From assembly GCF_902635505.1 (NCBI RefSeq), contig NC_045432.1, positions 78,163,896 through 78,227,895 of the forward strand: DNA of 64,000 nt. Direction: 5' to 3'. The position numbers and the translations under genes were made by a program. Below, one piece after another: positions 57,101 to 64,000 of this stretch (within the stretch, counting starts at the first letter, position 1; the number at the start of each line of letters is the position of its first letter). Below the pieces are notes generated by a model. The model saw only the letters and a list, made by a program, of their open reading frames with translations. It did not search any database and was not told the origin of the DNA. The DNA is from Sarcophilus harrisii. Lineage: Eukaryota > Chordata > Mammalia > Dasyuromorphia > Dasyuridae.

Positions 57101-60100
57101 AGGGAGGGAGGGAAGAAAAGGGGAGGGAAAGAGGGAAGAAGAAAAAAGGGAGAGGAAGGGAAGGGAAAGGAGGGAAGAAAGGAGAAAGGAAGGAAGGAAA
57201 GAAGGAAAGGAGGGAGGAAGGAAGAAAGGAAGGGGAAGGAATGGAGGAAAGGAATAAGGAAGGGAGAGAAGGAGGAAAAAAATCAAAGAAGGAGGAAGGG
57301 AAAAGGGATGGAGGGAGGAAAGTAGGGAAGCAAAAAAGGGAGGAGGGAGGAAGGAAAGAAGGAAGGAATGGAAGGAAGAAAGGAAAGGAAAAAGGGAGGA
57401 AAGAAAGGAGGTAGGAAGGAAGAGAGGGAGGGGGAGGAAGGAATGGAGGGAGGGAATAAGGAAGGAAAGGAGAGAGGGAGAAAAAAAGAAATTGAAGAAG
57501 GAAGAGAAAAAAGGATGGAGGAGGGAGGGAGGAATGGAGGGAGGGAAGACAATGTATTTATGGCTGATATTTATAAACCCCCGTTGCAAGGTACTTTTAC
57601 CTGCACGGTCTCATTGGATCATCGGAACACTCCGGGGAGGTGCTGGGGGGAGGAGGGACTGACCGCAGCTGTGGTTTCCTAGTCTGGGAGCGTGTCCTGG
57701 GGCTTCCTTAAAGTCACACAGCCTATCAAGTAAGTGGCAGGGACAGGACTGAAACCCAGCTCCCTCCTGCCCCCAGGTGCAAAGGCCCTTTTCCCATCTC
57801 ACCGTATCAGAGGACCTGGGTTTTTCTGGGCTCGGCCTCCCTGTGGGGCTCTTCCTCCTTGCCCAGAGACCGCACCTGTTCCATAAGAGCTGCCCAGCCT
57901 GGGCAGCCAGGATTAGCAGGTCCTCCTTAGACCTCCACGTCTCCAGCCCTTGCGAGGCAGCTTCTGGCTTCCAGCCACAGCTCAGTGCTCACAGGTTCGG
58001 GGGGGAGGGGGGTGCTGGATGCTAGCCGGGCAGGCTTTCTCCTACCTCAGGATCCATGGCCCCGTGCCATGTGCTGCCCTCAGACAAGTCTCTATCTCTG
58101 GGGCTCAGTTTCCTCTTCTGTAAAGCAAGGGGCTGGCCTAGATGTTTTCTGAGGTCCCTTCCAGCTTTGCCCTCCAAAACGGAATGGGGCCTTTCACCCA
58201 CTGCTGCCCCTCTCTAACCTCAGCCTGGGACGCTAATGGCGAGCCCCCAAAGGAGACACTGGAGGCCCTGAACTTCACAAATGTTAGCCTTGGGTGGAAA
58301 GGGATCCTGAGGGCCAGTTGTGGCCACGCTGGCGTGCAGCTGAGGTCAGCTGAAGGTGGCGGTTACTGCTGAAGTCCCCAAGGCAGTACGTGGGACAGAG
58401 GGAGCTTGGGAGCCAAGGCGTGAAACAAGTTGGGATGCTTTGGTAAATGACAGTAGGGAAGAGGGAGGAAGGGCGGCACTAGATGGTTTGTGAGAGAAGG
58501 AAGGCCCAGCCATGGTGATAATGGAGCCACAGCCTTGGAGGGGCAATAAGCACCATGGGGGCCAGTTACCCATCCTCCTGACCCTGGGAGTGGGAGCAGT
58601 GACCTGAGAACCAGGAGCCAGGCTGGCAAACAATGCAGCATGGTTCTGGAAGAGTGACATCGTGGAGTGGAGAGGAACTGCGTTTGCACCCTGTTCCAGT
58701 GGCCCTGCTTGTTCTAACTCCCCCCTCTTTGGGTAACCAGGCCTACTGATTGTGGGAGTGGCAGGAGAGTGAGCCTCCCCCCTGCCAGGGCTTTCCCCAT
58801 GATCATCCCAGCAAGTGGCAGGAAGGCTATGGTGCTGCCATCTTTCCTGACTCAGTGAGAAGGCCCTGTCCTGGGACACAGTGGCTCCTAGCAATGTGCT
58901 TGTTCCTTTTAGCTTGGCCAATCAGCATGGACCCTTTGGGCAGGTACCTGGCTAATGGCTAAGTAATGGCTCTGGGAGATCTTATTTCATAGATGCGGAT
59001 CCTACTCCCTTAGTGGAAGGGCCCTTGGAAAGCATCTCCATCCCACCACCTCATTTTATGGATAGCCTGGGGCCTGGCAAGAAGACATTACTAAGCATCT
59101 ACTGCACATGTTTTCAAAAGGACAGTCTGTCCCCCAGGGAGCTGCCGTCATTAAAGTTAGGGCAGAAGGGAGTGAGGTACAACATGTCAACATGAGAGGC
59201 AGGGGCCAGCAAGGGGTGAACGAGAGCCCCAGAGACCTTTGGAGGGGGAGAGGAGTTAGCTGGAGCACGTGGAGCAGCGAGCCAGGTCTCCTGCTCCCCA
59301 TCCTCTCCCCCAACCCCAGCTGCCAGTCTGACCAGGTGGATGGCCTGCTTCATGCTTCAGGGCCTCTCCCTCTCCCCAATGAGCCTCGTTTTTGGAATCC
59401 ACAAGGCAGCCAGTAAGGGCTCCTCCACCACTGAGGAATCAGTGACAGGGTGCCCATAGTTCCTGCTGCCTGAGCCCCGCCTGGCCATGCAAAGTGGGCA
59501 GCTCTAGAGACTGAGCTGGCTGCCACAGAGTCACCTGATGAGCCGGCCACAGAAGGCACCAAGTCCAAATGAGGACACTAAGATCACCTAGTAAATGGCC
59601 AAGCCAGAATTTGAACCCAACACCTCTGACTTCAAATCTAGTGTTGTTTTGGAAATGTAGGAATGAATGGAGATGAGCCAGCAGGCAAGAGCCAAGGGCA
59701 GCCAGCTGAGAGTAGCAGCCAGCCATGAGAGCCCCGGCCCCCAGCTTAGAAGAGCTTTTTAGGGGGCAAGTACTGCTGCTGCTGGGGCCAAAATGTACCC
59801 ACCGGAGAGCACCAGAGAAACCTGGGACCCGGCTGGGGGCTTTATCTCTATTTCATCTTATCAGTATGATCAAATCCTTCCTTGCACAAGACATCTGCAA
59901 GTGGGCAGCCAGGAAGCAAAAGCTGGGGGAGGCAATTTCAGGGAAATAGGAACTTCAGGAAAAGAGGAAGTTTCCATCATACCTCAGCTGCTTTGTCACC
60001 CTGGAAGATCCCTGTCCCCACTCTCGGCCTCTCTCTTCCCATGGGTGCTTGAGTGACTCCTGGGGTTCAGGCAGCCATTCTTCAGTCCTCTCGGACCCTC

Positions 60101-62371
60101 CAGAATGTCTGGCCTTCTCCTCCTGGCCCCTGCTTTTCAGCTCCCTTTTATGAGTCATCTCCCCCATCAGAATGTGAGCTCCTTGAGGGTGGGGATCGGC
60201 TCATGATCTGCTTGCACTTATATTTCTAGGGGTTAGTATGGGGCAGAGCTGGGCACGCACCAGTCCCTTAAATGCTTTGTGCCTCAACTCATGTGACTAA
60301 GTTTGAACTTTCCTCCAATACTTGTTAGCTGTGGGATCCTGAACAAGTCAAACAACTTTAGGTCTCTGTTTCCACTTCTGTAAAATGGGGATAGTCAGAG
60401 CACTCAGGTCCCAGAATTGCCATCGGGGCCAAAGGGACTGATATGTGCCACATCCTTGGCATCTTTACCATGAATCAGTCAGCAGGTCTGTCTAGCCTCT
60501 CATGTTGTCCTCCATTCCCATTTTAGCAATATAATAGCTGAGGGGAAAGGCAGGGGAGAGCATCTTGGGAAACAAGGCCTTTAATTCCCTTTCCCAAAGA
60601 CCTCCCCTGCCACCCCTTATTGTTGAGGAAGAAGCTCAAGAAGAAGACATTGCCATTTGCTTTCTTACCTGCTTTTCTCTGTCTCTTGGCCCTCTGTCTA
60701 TGGTACTGGGCGATCCTGGCCTCTGCGGGAGAAGGAAACACCAAAAGAATTAAGTGAGTCTCCTCCCACGCCATCATGTGGTATCTGTGCTGTTCAGGCT
60801 GGAGAGTTGGGCTGGATCAGACAAGGAGCTTGGGTCCTTCCAGAGGAAGGCCATATAAGTGGCAGGAAGCTGGGAGCCAAGCCCAGCATCTGTCGACAGC
60901 CCCTGGGACAGCAAGGGCCAATGGGAAGCATGGTGAGTAGTCTTTGTGGCAATGGCAGTGTTGGGGGACTCCAAAGGAAGGCACAATTTCCTCAGACCAA
61001 GTAAGGGGGAGGTCTGTACTGAGTAGGCTGGGCAAGTCATCTGACCTCTCTGTGGTCAGTTTCCTCAATTTTAACATGGACACAATATTAGCAGCTGCTT
61101 TCCAGATTGTTCGGAAAATCCAATCCAGTAACATGGCAGAAAGTGCACTATGAGAGTGAGCAGCTATCATCATCATCGTCACCGTCACCATCCTTAGCAT
61201 TCCCCATTGCTCCTTGAGCAAAGGAATAATAGGCTGGAGCAAAGTAGACCGGCAGAGGTCTCTAGACTAGACTGAAGGGTGCTGGGACTTGGGGCAGACC
61301 TCAGTAAATGGCAGCAGAGGCGAGGCCCAGGAAAAAAAGGGGGGGTGGGGAGAGAAAAAGTAGAGACAGAAGTCTTGTCTAGGGGCCAGATGCTCCCTTT
61401 ACAGTGAGAGTCAGGAAAAGCCTGAGAAGGAATGGGTAGCAGTCTTTGGAGGCCTTGCCTCCTGACCCAGCCTCCGTCAGCTGATGAAGGCAACACAAGG
61501 ATGACTGGAAATGTTCTATAGTAAAGGCAAGGGATGCTCAGAGAGGAGAGGGTACACCCCCAGAGACCCACAACTACTATTTAGCAGAGGCAAGCCTCAA
61601 ACTCAGGTCTTCTGATATCAGAGTCACTTGTCTTTTGGCTTAGACTGGGTCTGGGTCTTGGATTTGAGGATTTTGGGGGGAGTTAATTTTATTTTTTCTC
61701 TATTTAATATTGATTTAATTTCATTTTCTCAATTGCACTTCATTTTTGCAAATATATGTAAAGATAGTTGACAACATTCATTTTTGTAAAACTTTGTGTT
61801 CCAGATTTTCCTTTCTCTCCCTTATCTTCTCCCTTCCCCAAGAGAGCAATCTGCTATAGTTTAAATATGCACAGTTATTATATTAAACATATTTCTGTAT
61901 TTGTTGTGTTGTACAAGAAAAACCAGACCAAAAAGAAGGAAAAAAAAACACAAGAAAGAAAAAAAAAACCAAGCAAACAAACAACAACAAAAAGGTGAAA
62001 ATACTGCTGTGATCCACATTCAATCTCCCTATTTCTCCCTCTAGACGGGGATGGCGTTTTCCATCCAATTTGGGGGCTTTCCATGGCACCCACTATTGTG
62101 GTACCCGTGTTTTCCCTCCCTCACTAGAATATACACTCCTTGAGGTTGGCGTCTTTTGGGCCCTTCCCCCAACTTCCGGCTCAGTAGGAACTCATGGAAC
62201 CAATGGGTCAACACTCTGGGCCTGGATGTAAATTCAAGAGTTGGGAGACCTTAGGGGCCAATCCGTCTGAATTTGTCACAATCCAGAACCAAAGGCCCGC
62301 AATGAGCCGAAGATTAAGAACTCGTCGGCGGAAGGGGGCTCTCAGTTCTCACCTGGGCTGCCGTCCCCCAT
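27741..62371 (-). CDS. Unrecognised multi-exon gene (four exons seen; 5' part)
   Basis: Four minus-strand exons (62371-62353, 60722-60669, 33046-32923, 27845-27741) each have consensus splice sites, and their phases fit in order: 1|1, 1|1, 2|2. The start ATG has a strong context (AAAATGG). The joined frame starts MGDGSPEARIAQYHRQRAKR, continues QRKAV, then a hydrophobic/aromatic segment (FLKIHLLRNHPYGNYLSWLP) and later CIPFNWLVERMERLRIVSSG. The N-terminus is strongly basic and could be a nuclear signal (inference). I do not recognise the family. Exons may be missing between those listed, especially in the 27.6-kb intron 60668-33047. I saw no convincing exon below 27741, so the 3' end is unknown. 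The exon calls are firmer than the single-gene model. Confidence 0.55.
27916..28120. mobile_element. Short non-autonomous DNA transposon, hAT-like
   Basis: Ends are imperfect inverted repeats: CCAGGGATCCTTCACC on the left, and ...CTTAAGAAATCCTGG on the right (reverse CCAGGATTTCTTAAG). The body 'gtggagccctttggtagtct' ... 'caggattacaaggcaaacat' fits a known ancient mammalian repeat pattern. Family name uncertain. Confidence 0.5.
28360..29100. repeat. AT-rich minisatellite, alternating 44/45-bp units
   Basis: Units begin GTAGATAGAAGTAATTATAA or GTAGATAGAAATAATTACAA and alternate, giving an 89-bp dimer in the clearest part (28480-28660). Order is looser toward both ends. Confidence 0.85.
29100..30520. 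other. Intron or intergenic stretch, no gene seen
   Basis: 29340-29690 is unique-looking. 29960-30480 is T-rich and could be an old antisense LINE, but I see no secure landmark. Confidence 0.4.
30520..30825 (+). mobile_element. L2-like LINE 3' end
   Basis: 'ctgtcccctatacctggaat' and 'aatgtgagctccttgaggac', then 'gcacagtgcctggcccatag' and 'cataaatgtttattgactga', the typical L2 tail. Interrupted by a C-run at 30713-30724. Confidence 0.75.
31302..31736 (+). mobile_element. LINE-type 3' end with poly(A) and perfect target-site duplication
   Basis: The 15-bp duplication GAGAATCTCTTCACC flanks it at 31287-31301 and 31737-31751. The body ends 'ctgtaaattaaaggctatta' and a poly(A) of 17 or so. Perfect duplication points to a fairly recent insertion by L1-type machinery. 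Sequence differs from the L1 tails at 1-2.3 kb, so it is another family. A G-run lies at 31622-31631. Confidence 0.8.
32264..32426 (-). mobile_element. tRNA-derived SINE (marsupial WSINE type)
   Basis: On the minus strand it reads GGGGTAGCCAGGTGGCGCAG, then GTGGGTAGAGCACCAGCC, CCTGAGTTCAAAGCTGGCCT and GTGTGACCCTGAGCAAGTCC, ending in an A/G tail. The tRNA-like head is intact and divergence is low compared with other SINEs here. Confidence 0.85.
32923..33046 (-). CDS. Unrecognised gene: 124-bp exon
   Basis: Acceptor ...TTTTTATTCTTTCTTTCAG and donor CAG|GTAAGG. Forty codons open in one frame, from SFLKIHLLRNHPYGNYLSWL to SFHSVSWLA, starting in phase 1 and ending in phase 2. Rich in aromatic and hydrophobic residues. 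A short hydrophobic helix or a folded domain is possible; I assign no family. Confidence 0.7.
33275..33625 (-). mobile_element. L1 ORF2 fragment
   Basis: The minus-strand frame includes FDKNCWENWKLVWQKLGMDP followed by HLTPYTKRRSKWVHDLG. This matches L1 ORF2 (FNKWCWENW...[20 protein letters not shown]). Only this internal segment is present. It lies about 230 bp upstream of the exon at 32923-33046. Confidence 0.85.
34140..34625 (+). mobile_element. L2-like LINE 3' part
   Basis: 'catgtgatctcatatcctcc', 'tgcccaagctattcctttgt', 'ttcaaggtgtagctccaatg' and 'ctgtaggctccacgagggca', in L2 order. Followed by a GGAC/GATG tetranucleotide repeat at 34638-34676. Confidence 0.7.
35700..45895. repeat. 10.2-kb tandem array of a ~36-bp unit
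   Basis: Hundreds of diverged copies of a unit like AGAAGCCTTTCCAGTTGGAA followed by CTTTCCCTCCCC. Common variants are AGAAGTCTTTCGAGTTGGAA and AAGCCTTTCCATTTCGAACT. C-run length varies between copies. Average unit near 36 bp gives roughly 280 copies. Because 36 is a multiple of three, long minus-strand open frames appear (up to about 400 codons, motif GKASGGEGKFQLERLLGG); I treat these as repeat by-products. Most copies hold TTCC-N4-GGAA and GGAACTTTCC. A rarer block (AGAAGTCATTCCAGAAGGAA) recurs roughly every 1.0 kb. Copy quality drops around 39500-40000, where runs look like sequencing error. Confidence 0.95.
45896..46289. other. Flank between array and CpG island, no gene seen
   Basis: Ordinary sequence with a short direct repeat 'gagcatctctggtctcc' twice near 46070-46110. 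No gene found. Confidence 0.4.
46290..47420. promoter_or_regulatory. CpG island without a recognised gene
   Basis: GC-rich, CpG-dense segment directly right of the 10-kb satellite array. A plus-strand donor-like GGGGCAG|GTAAGTT lies near 46440-46448. Open frames on both strands are Pro/Arg/Gly-rich and not convincing. It could be an alternative promoter of the minus-strand gene, or the start of a plus-strand non-coding transcript (inference). Confidence 0.55.
47860..49800. other. CpG-dense block of unusual vocabulary, split by a CTCTGT segment
   Basis: 47860-48870 and 49210-49800 are full of words such as atgtcatc, tctggctg, catcttgat, atatcgc and gccatgtcat. CpG density is high while overall base composition is balanced, unlike the rest of the window. 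No open frame above about 100 codons and no mammalian repeat landmark. 48870-49210 is CTCTGT-rich repeat. Could be an eroded tandem repeat or erroneous consensus. Confidence 0.6.
49800..51200. repeat. CTCTGTCT pyrimidine-rich repeat with a (TG)23 tract
   Basis: Words ctctgtct and tctctttc dominate. The (TG)n microsatellite spans 51104-51149. Open frames are by-products. Confidence 0.88.
51632..51703 (+). tRNA. tRNA-Glu (anticodon TTC)
   Basis: 72-nt gene with all four stems. The 7-bp acceptor stem TCCCATA pairs with TATGGGA, with discriminator A. The anticodon TTC is at 51665-51667 in loop TTTTCAC. The B box GGTTCGACTCC is at 51682-51692. It reads like the standard mammalian tRNA-Glu-TTC, without visible damage and with no intron. 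It reads UUC/GAA-type glutamate codons and is transcribed by Pol III from internal A and B boxes. It sits in a GC-rich patch (51250-51700), inside the proposed intron of the minus-strand gene. Confidence 0.97.
51712..51716 (+). terminator. Pol III terminator (T5) of the tRNA-Glu gene
   Basis: TTTTT run nine bases after the tRNA 3' end, the usual Pol III stop signal. Confidence 0.85.
52030..52850. repeat. CTCTGTCT/CTGCTCCTCT pyrimidine-rich repeat
   Basis: A longer block, 'tctctctgtgtctttccatt' followed by 'tctatctctctgtctcggtc', occurs near-identically around 52260 and 52420, showing local segmental duplication of about 170 bp. Confidence 0.85.
53200..53560 (+). mobile_element. CR1/L3-like LINE fragment
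   Basis: 'ccctttgcaatctggctccg' and 'gttgccaaatccaacggcct' then 'cctcccggtcctcattcttt' fit L3, the same part as the left half of the element at 24.5 kb. Confidence 0.6.
53700..54790 (+). mobile_element. L2-like LINE with a nested SINE
   Basis: Long L2 run: 'gtcatccaggatgactcctc', 'ctcctgtctggactatcgca', 'ctggctccctattgcccccg', 'ctacaggaagtcttccccgt' and 'tcgtaagcttcttgagggca'. The L2 tail resumes at about 54717 with 'ccctggcacatagtaggcat' after the SINE insertion. Confidence 0.8.
54555..54716 (-). mobile_element. tRNA-derived SINE inserted in the L2
   Basis: Reverse complement has the same SINE body as at 32264-32426: 'gatttgaactcaggtcctcc' and 'tgacttcagggccggtgctc' on the plus strand. The tRNA-like head is more damaged here. 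Confidence 0.75.
55243..55342. other. Assembly gap (100 N)
   Basis: Exactly 100 N, the usual size for a gap of unknown length. Right of it three tandem units of about 24 bp share 'cacactgggagag' (55360-55440), so an unresolved tandem repeat probably caused the gap. Confidence 0.95.
56035..57550. repeat. Polypurine tract, GGAA/GGGA/GAAAAA, 1.5 kb
   Basis: Plus strand is almost only purines over 1.5 kb. Words such as 'aaaaatcaaag' and 'aggaatggaggg' recur at irregular spacing. The long frames on both strands are by-products. Confidence 0.92.
57553..57790 (+). mobile_element. MON1/MIR3-like SINE
   Basis: 'ttgcaaggtacttttacctg', 'gtctcattggatcatcggaa', 'ttaaagtcacacagcctatc' and 'ggactgaaacccagctccct' follow the MON1 order. 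It abuts the polypurine tract. Confidence 0.65.
58050..58170 (+). mobile_element. MIR-like SINE
   Basis: 'ctcagtttcctcttctgtaa' followed by 'ggggctggcctagatg' and 'tgaggtcccttccagctttg', the MIR 3' half. Confidence 0.75.
58171..60154. other. Intron sequence of the proposed minus-strand gene
   Basis: Mostly unique-looking, with a MIR-like remnant near 59560-59650 ('cagaatttgaacccaacacc'). No exon with convincing splice sites found. Confidence 0.45.
60155..60400 (+). mobile_element. L2 tail followed by MIR-like SINE
   Basis: 'aatgtgagctccttgagggt' marks an L2 end at 60155-60260. 'ctgtttccacttctgtaaaa' at about 60365-60384 belongs to a MIR-like SINE at 60320-60400. Confidence 0.6.
60669..60722 (-). 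CDS. Unrecognised gene: basic 54-bp exon
   Basis: Acceptor with a good pyrimidine tract (...TGTTTCCTTCTCCCGCAG) and donor GTAAGAAA. Phase 1 at both ends. Reads (x)ARIAQYHRQRAKRQRKA, with ten Arg, Lys or His among 17 full codons. Surrounding sequence is diverged repeats without coding character. Confidence 0.65.
61015..61150 (+). mobile_element. MIR-like SINE
   Basis: 'gggcaagtcatctgacctct' and 'gtcagtttcctcaattttaa' fit MIR. A CATCATCATCGTCACCGTCA-like microsatellite follows at 61167-61193. Confidence 0.6.
62353..62371 (-). CDS. Unrecognised gene: candidate first coding exon
   Basis: ATG at 62371-62369 in context CAAAATGGGG, six codons (MGDGSP) plus one base, then donor CAG|GTGAGA (GTGAGA at 62352-62347). 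The frame stays open upstream to 62686, so the true start could be earlier. The exon sits just beside the CpG island at 62.8-63.3 kb, as a first exon should. Phase 1 at the donor fits the next exon. Confidence 0.5.
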
Positions 62372-62779
62372 TTTGACGAGGGGGCTAGAAAGTCTGCCAT
62401 CCGTCGGGCATCCGCACCCAATTCCACGGCTACTCTTATTTTGAAGGGAGGAAAGCATCGGAGGGAGGAAGGGCTCGGTGGGCCAGTACCACCGAATTTG
62501 GGGAAAGCCAAGATGAAGAAACAAGAGTGGGGAGCAGAAGTCTTGCCACAACATGGGAGCCACAGAGACTCCGTGCCTTCCCCAACCTCCTCCTTGGTTT
62601 GTTTTTGTGGACCATTGATAGGCTCTCAAGGCGTTGACCCAACTCGGCCTGGTCCACGGCAAGACCGGTATGTTGGAAACCTCCATTTTCCCTTTTTTAA
62701 GAAGCTTCTTAACTTGGCTCCTTTCAACGTGGTCTCCTGGGTCTCACTTCCTGCCAAACCAGGAGGAGGATGAGCCACG

Positions 62780-63300
62780 CGACCTCTAGGGGATTTGGCG
62801 CGTTCCATAATCCGGGCAGCCCGGGCTGGTTTGGGGGTGGGGGTGGGGGAGCGAGGGAAGCCCGTCGTCTATCGCCCCCAGTCCGCCAGGAGGAGAAGAG
62901 GGACGCTGCGCGCACCCACCGCACGTTCGGGCGCCCGAGCGGGCGGAGAGCGCCTTCGCAGTCGGCGTCCGATTGGCTGGCGGGAATCGGGGGGCGTGGC
63001 CTGGGCCTTTAATTTGTGGCGCCCGCTCCGCTGCCCCAGTGACCGATTCTGGAGCGCGTCTTGTCTGGCCGCCTTCCCGGGCCGCCCCTCCGTCCCCCAT
63101 GGCTTCGCAAGGCGTGGACCCGAAAGGTTAGTGCGGCGGGACGGCCCTGGCCAGGGGATGCCGAGGCCCTGGCTCCCGCCCCCGGCCCCCGGCTCCCAGC
63201 TCCCGGATCCCAGCCCCCAACCCCCGACCCCCGACGTCTGGCTTCCGGACCCCATATCCCGGCCCCCACCCCCCGGCCCTTGGCCCCCCCCTTTCTGCAC
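62780..63300. promoter_or_regulatory. CpG island, probable bidirectional promoter
   Basis: CpG-dense segment with an inverted CCAAT box (ATTGG at 62972-62976) and a GC box (GGGGCGTGGC, 62991-63000). The first exon of a plus-strand gene follows at 63099. The minus-strand gene starts about 0.7 kb away on the other side, a spacing that suits a shared promoter. Confidence 0.7.
63099..63126 (+). CDS. First coding exon of an unrecognised plus-strand gene
   Basis: ATG at 63099 in context CCCCCATGG, nine codons (MASQGVDPK) plus one base, then donor AAAG|GTTAGTG. It lies about 100 bp downstream of CCAAT and GC boxes in a CpG island, the usual layout of a housekeeping gene. The rest of the gene must lie right of the window; no second exon is evident by 64000. 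I cannot name it from nine residues. Confidence 0.5.
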
Positions 63301-63689
63301 CGGGAAGGGAAGCAGTCAGTAGCGCCCGGGCAGGGAGGGGTTCCCCCCCAAGTTCAGTCATCCCCCTGCCTCCTCCTGACAAAGGCAGCTAAGTAAGGGC
63401 TCCGCCATTTTCGGGAGCCTTTAGGGAGAGGGGGGAGCCTAGGGGTGGAAAGAGGAGGGGGGGACCCCAAGCACAGGAACGGGGAATGTTGGGGTAGAAA
63501 GCATCTTTCCCGGCTCCCGTTTGGAAGAGGAGGGGCCTGGGGGCCGGTGGGACGGTTTGTAAGGGACAGAGCTCGGTTTGGCCCCGTCCCAAACAGAGAG
63601 GGGCCGCGAAAATCCTGCCCGATGCGCAGCCTCTCCCGGGGGGAGCGGGGGCTTTAAGGCAGACCCCTCTGCGCCGGAAAACCACATAG

Positions 63690-64000
63690 CCCATGGAGCA
63701 AGCCACAAGCACTTATTAAACACCTACTATTCGCCTTTGGGCAAAGGAGGGATTCGGAAAAGGCAGAAGTGAGGAAACAGAACGTGGGCTCGGCTGGTAC
63801 AAGTGCGTGGTCATGGGGAGGAAAGCTGGGGGGGGGGGGGATGCAGAAGGGTGGAAAGGCTCGCTGCTGAAACTGAAAAGGCAACTGGGAGTCAGTTCAG
63901 GAAGGTCTTAAACACCAGCTGGCTCTAGAGTAGCAGGGAGTCACTGAGGTTTATGGAGCAGAACACTGACCTGCTCAATCCATGCTTGAGCAAAAGTCAT
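63690..64000. mobile_element. Old interspersed repeat running off the window
   Basis: 'aagcacttattaaacaccta' at the left and 'tggctctagagtagcaggga' to 'tttatggagcagaacactga' at the right belong to the same ancient repeat type as 15290-15700 and 23985-24385. Confidence 0.45.

Noticed and set aside
56015-57589. Frame of 524 codons (Ser/Phe/Pro-rich) on the minus strand
   Set aside because: Reverse of the GGAA/GGGA tract, which has few stops.

Overview
The window looks like a marsupial genomic segment, probably X-linked. The only gene I can name is RRAGB, X-linked in placental mammals and carrying introns here, unlike the intronless RRAGA. The repeats fit a marsupial: L1 3' ends, tRNA-derived SINEs whose body reads toward a 'gcgcagtgggtagagcac' box, MIR/MON1-like SINEs, L2 and CR1/L3-like LINEs. 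Splice sites are GT-AG, and exons are short islands in long repetitive introns. Species cannot be fixed from sequence alone. Some stretches look like sequencing or assembly artefact, and there is one 100-N gap.

Left part (1-19 kb): RRAGB on the minus strand. Four exons carry the GTPase core: exon 2 with the likely start codon, the G1/P-loop exon, the exon that begins the G3 motif, and the exon with G4. Later exons lie beyond the left edge. A large CpG island at about 16.6-19.0 kb is the likely promoter. The introns hold L1, SINE and L3 copies, an 18-bp minisatellite, a 1.65-kb polypurine tract and a 2-kb AGAGAC satellite with a 204-bp higher-order period.

Middle (19-46 kb): a block of almost pure homopolymer runs (20.0-21.8 kb, probable artefact), a 46-base poly(C), L2 and CR1/L3 LINEs (one split by a 1.6-kb TCTCTG repeat), a 44/45-bp AT-rich minisatellite, and a 10.2-kb tandem array of a roughly 36-bp unit (35.7-45.9 kb), the most striking structure here.

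A second minus-strand gene appears to span about 27.7-62.4 kb. Four short exons have good splice sites and matching reading-frame phases. I do not recognise the protein. Its 5' end lies about 0.7 kb from a plus-strand gene that starts in the CpG island at 62.8-63.3 kb, so the two may share a bidirectional promoter. Within its long intron lie the 10-kb array, a CpG island at 46.3-47.4 kb, a CpG-dense block of unusual vocabulary (47.9-49.8 kb), pyrimidine-rich repeats, a complete tRNA-Glu(TTC) gene at 51.6 kb, L2/L3 LINEs, the N gap and a 1.5-kb GGAA/GGGA polypurine tract.

RRAGB encodes a Rag GTPase of the amino-acid-sensing mTORC1 pathway at the lysosome. Nothing in the sequence ties the other two genes to that pathway.
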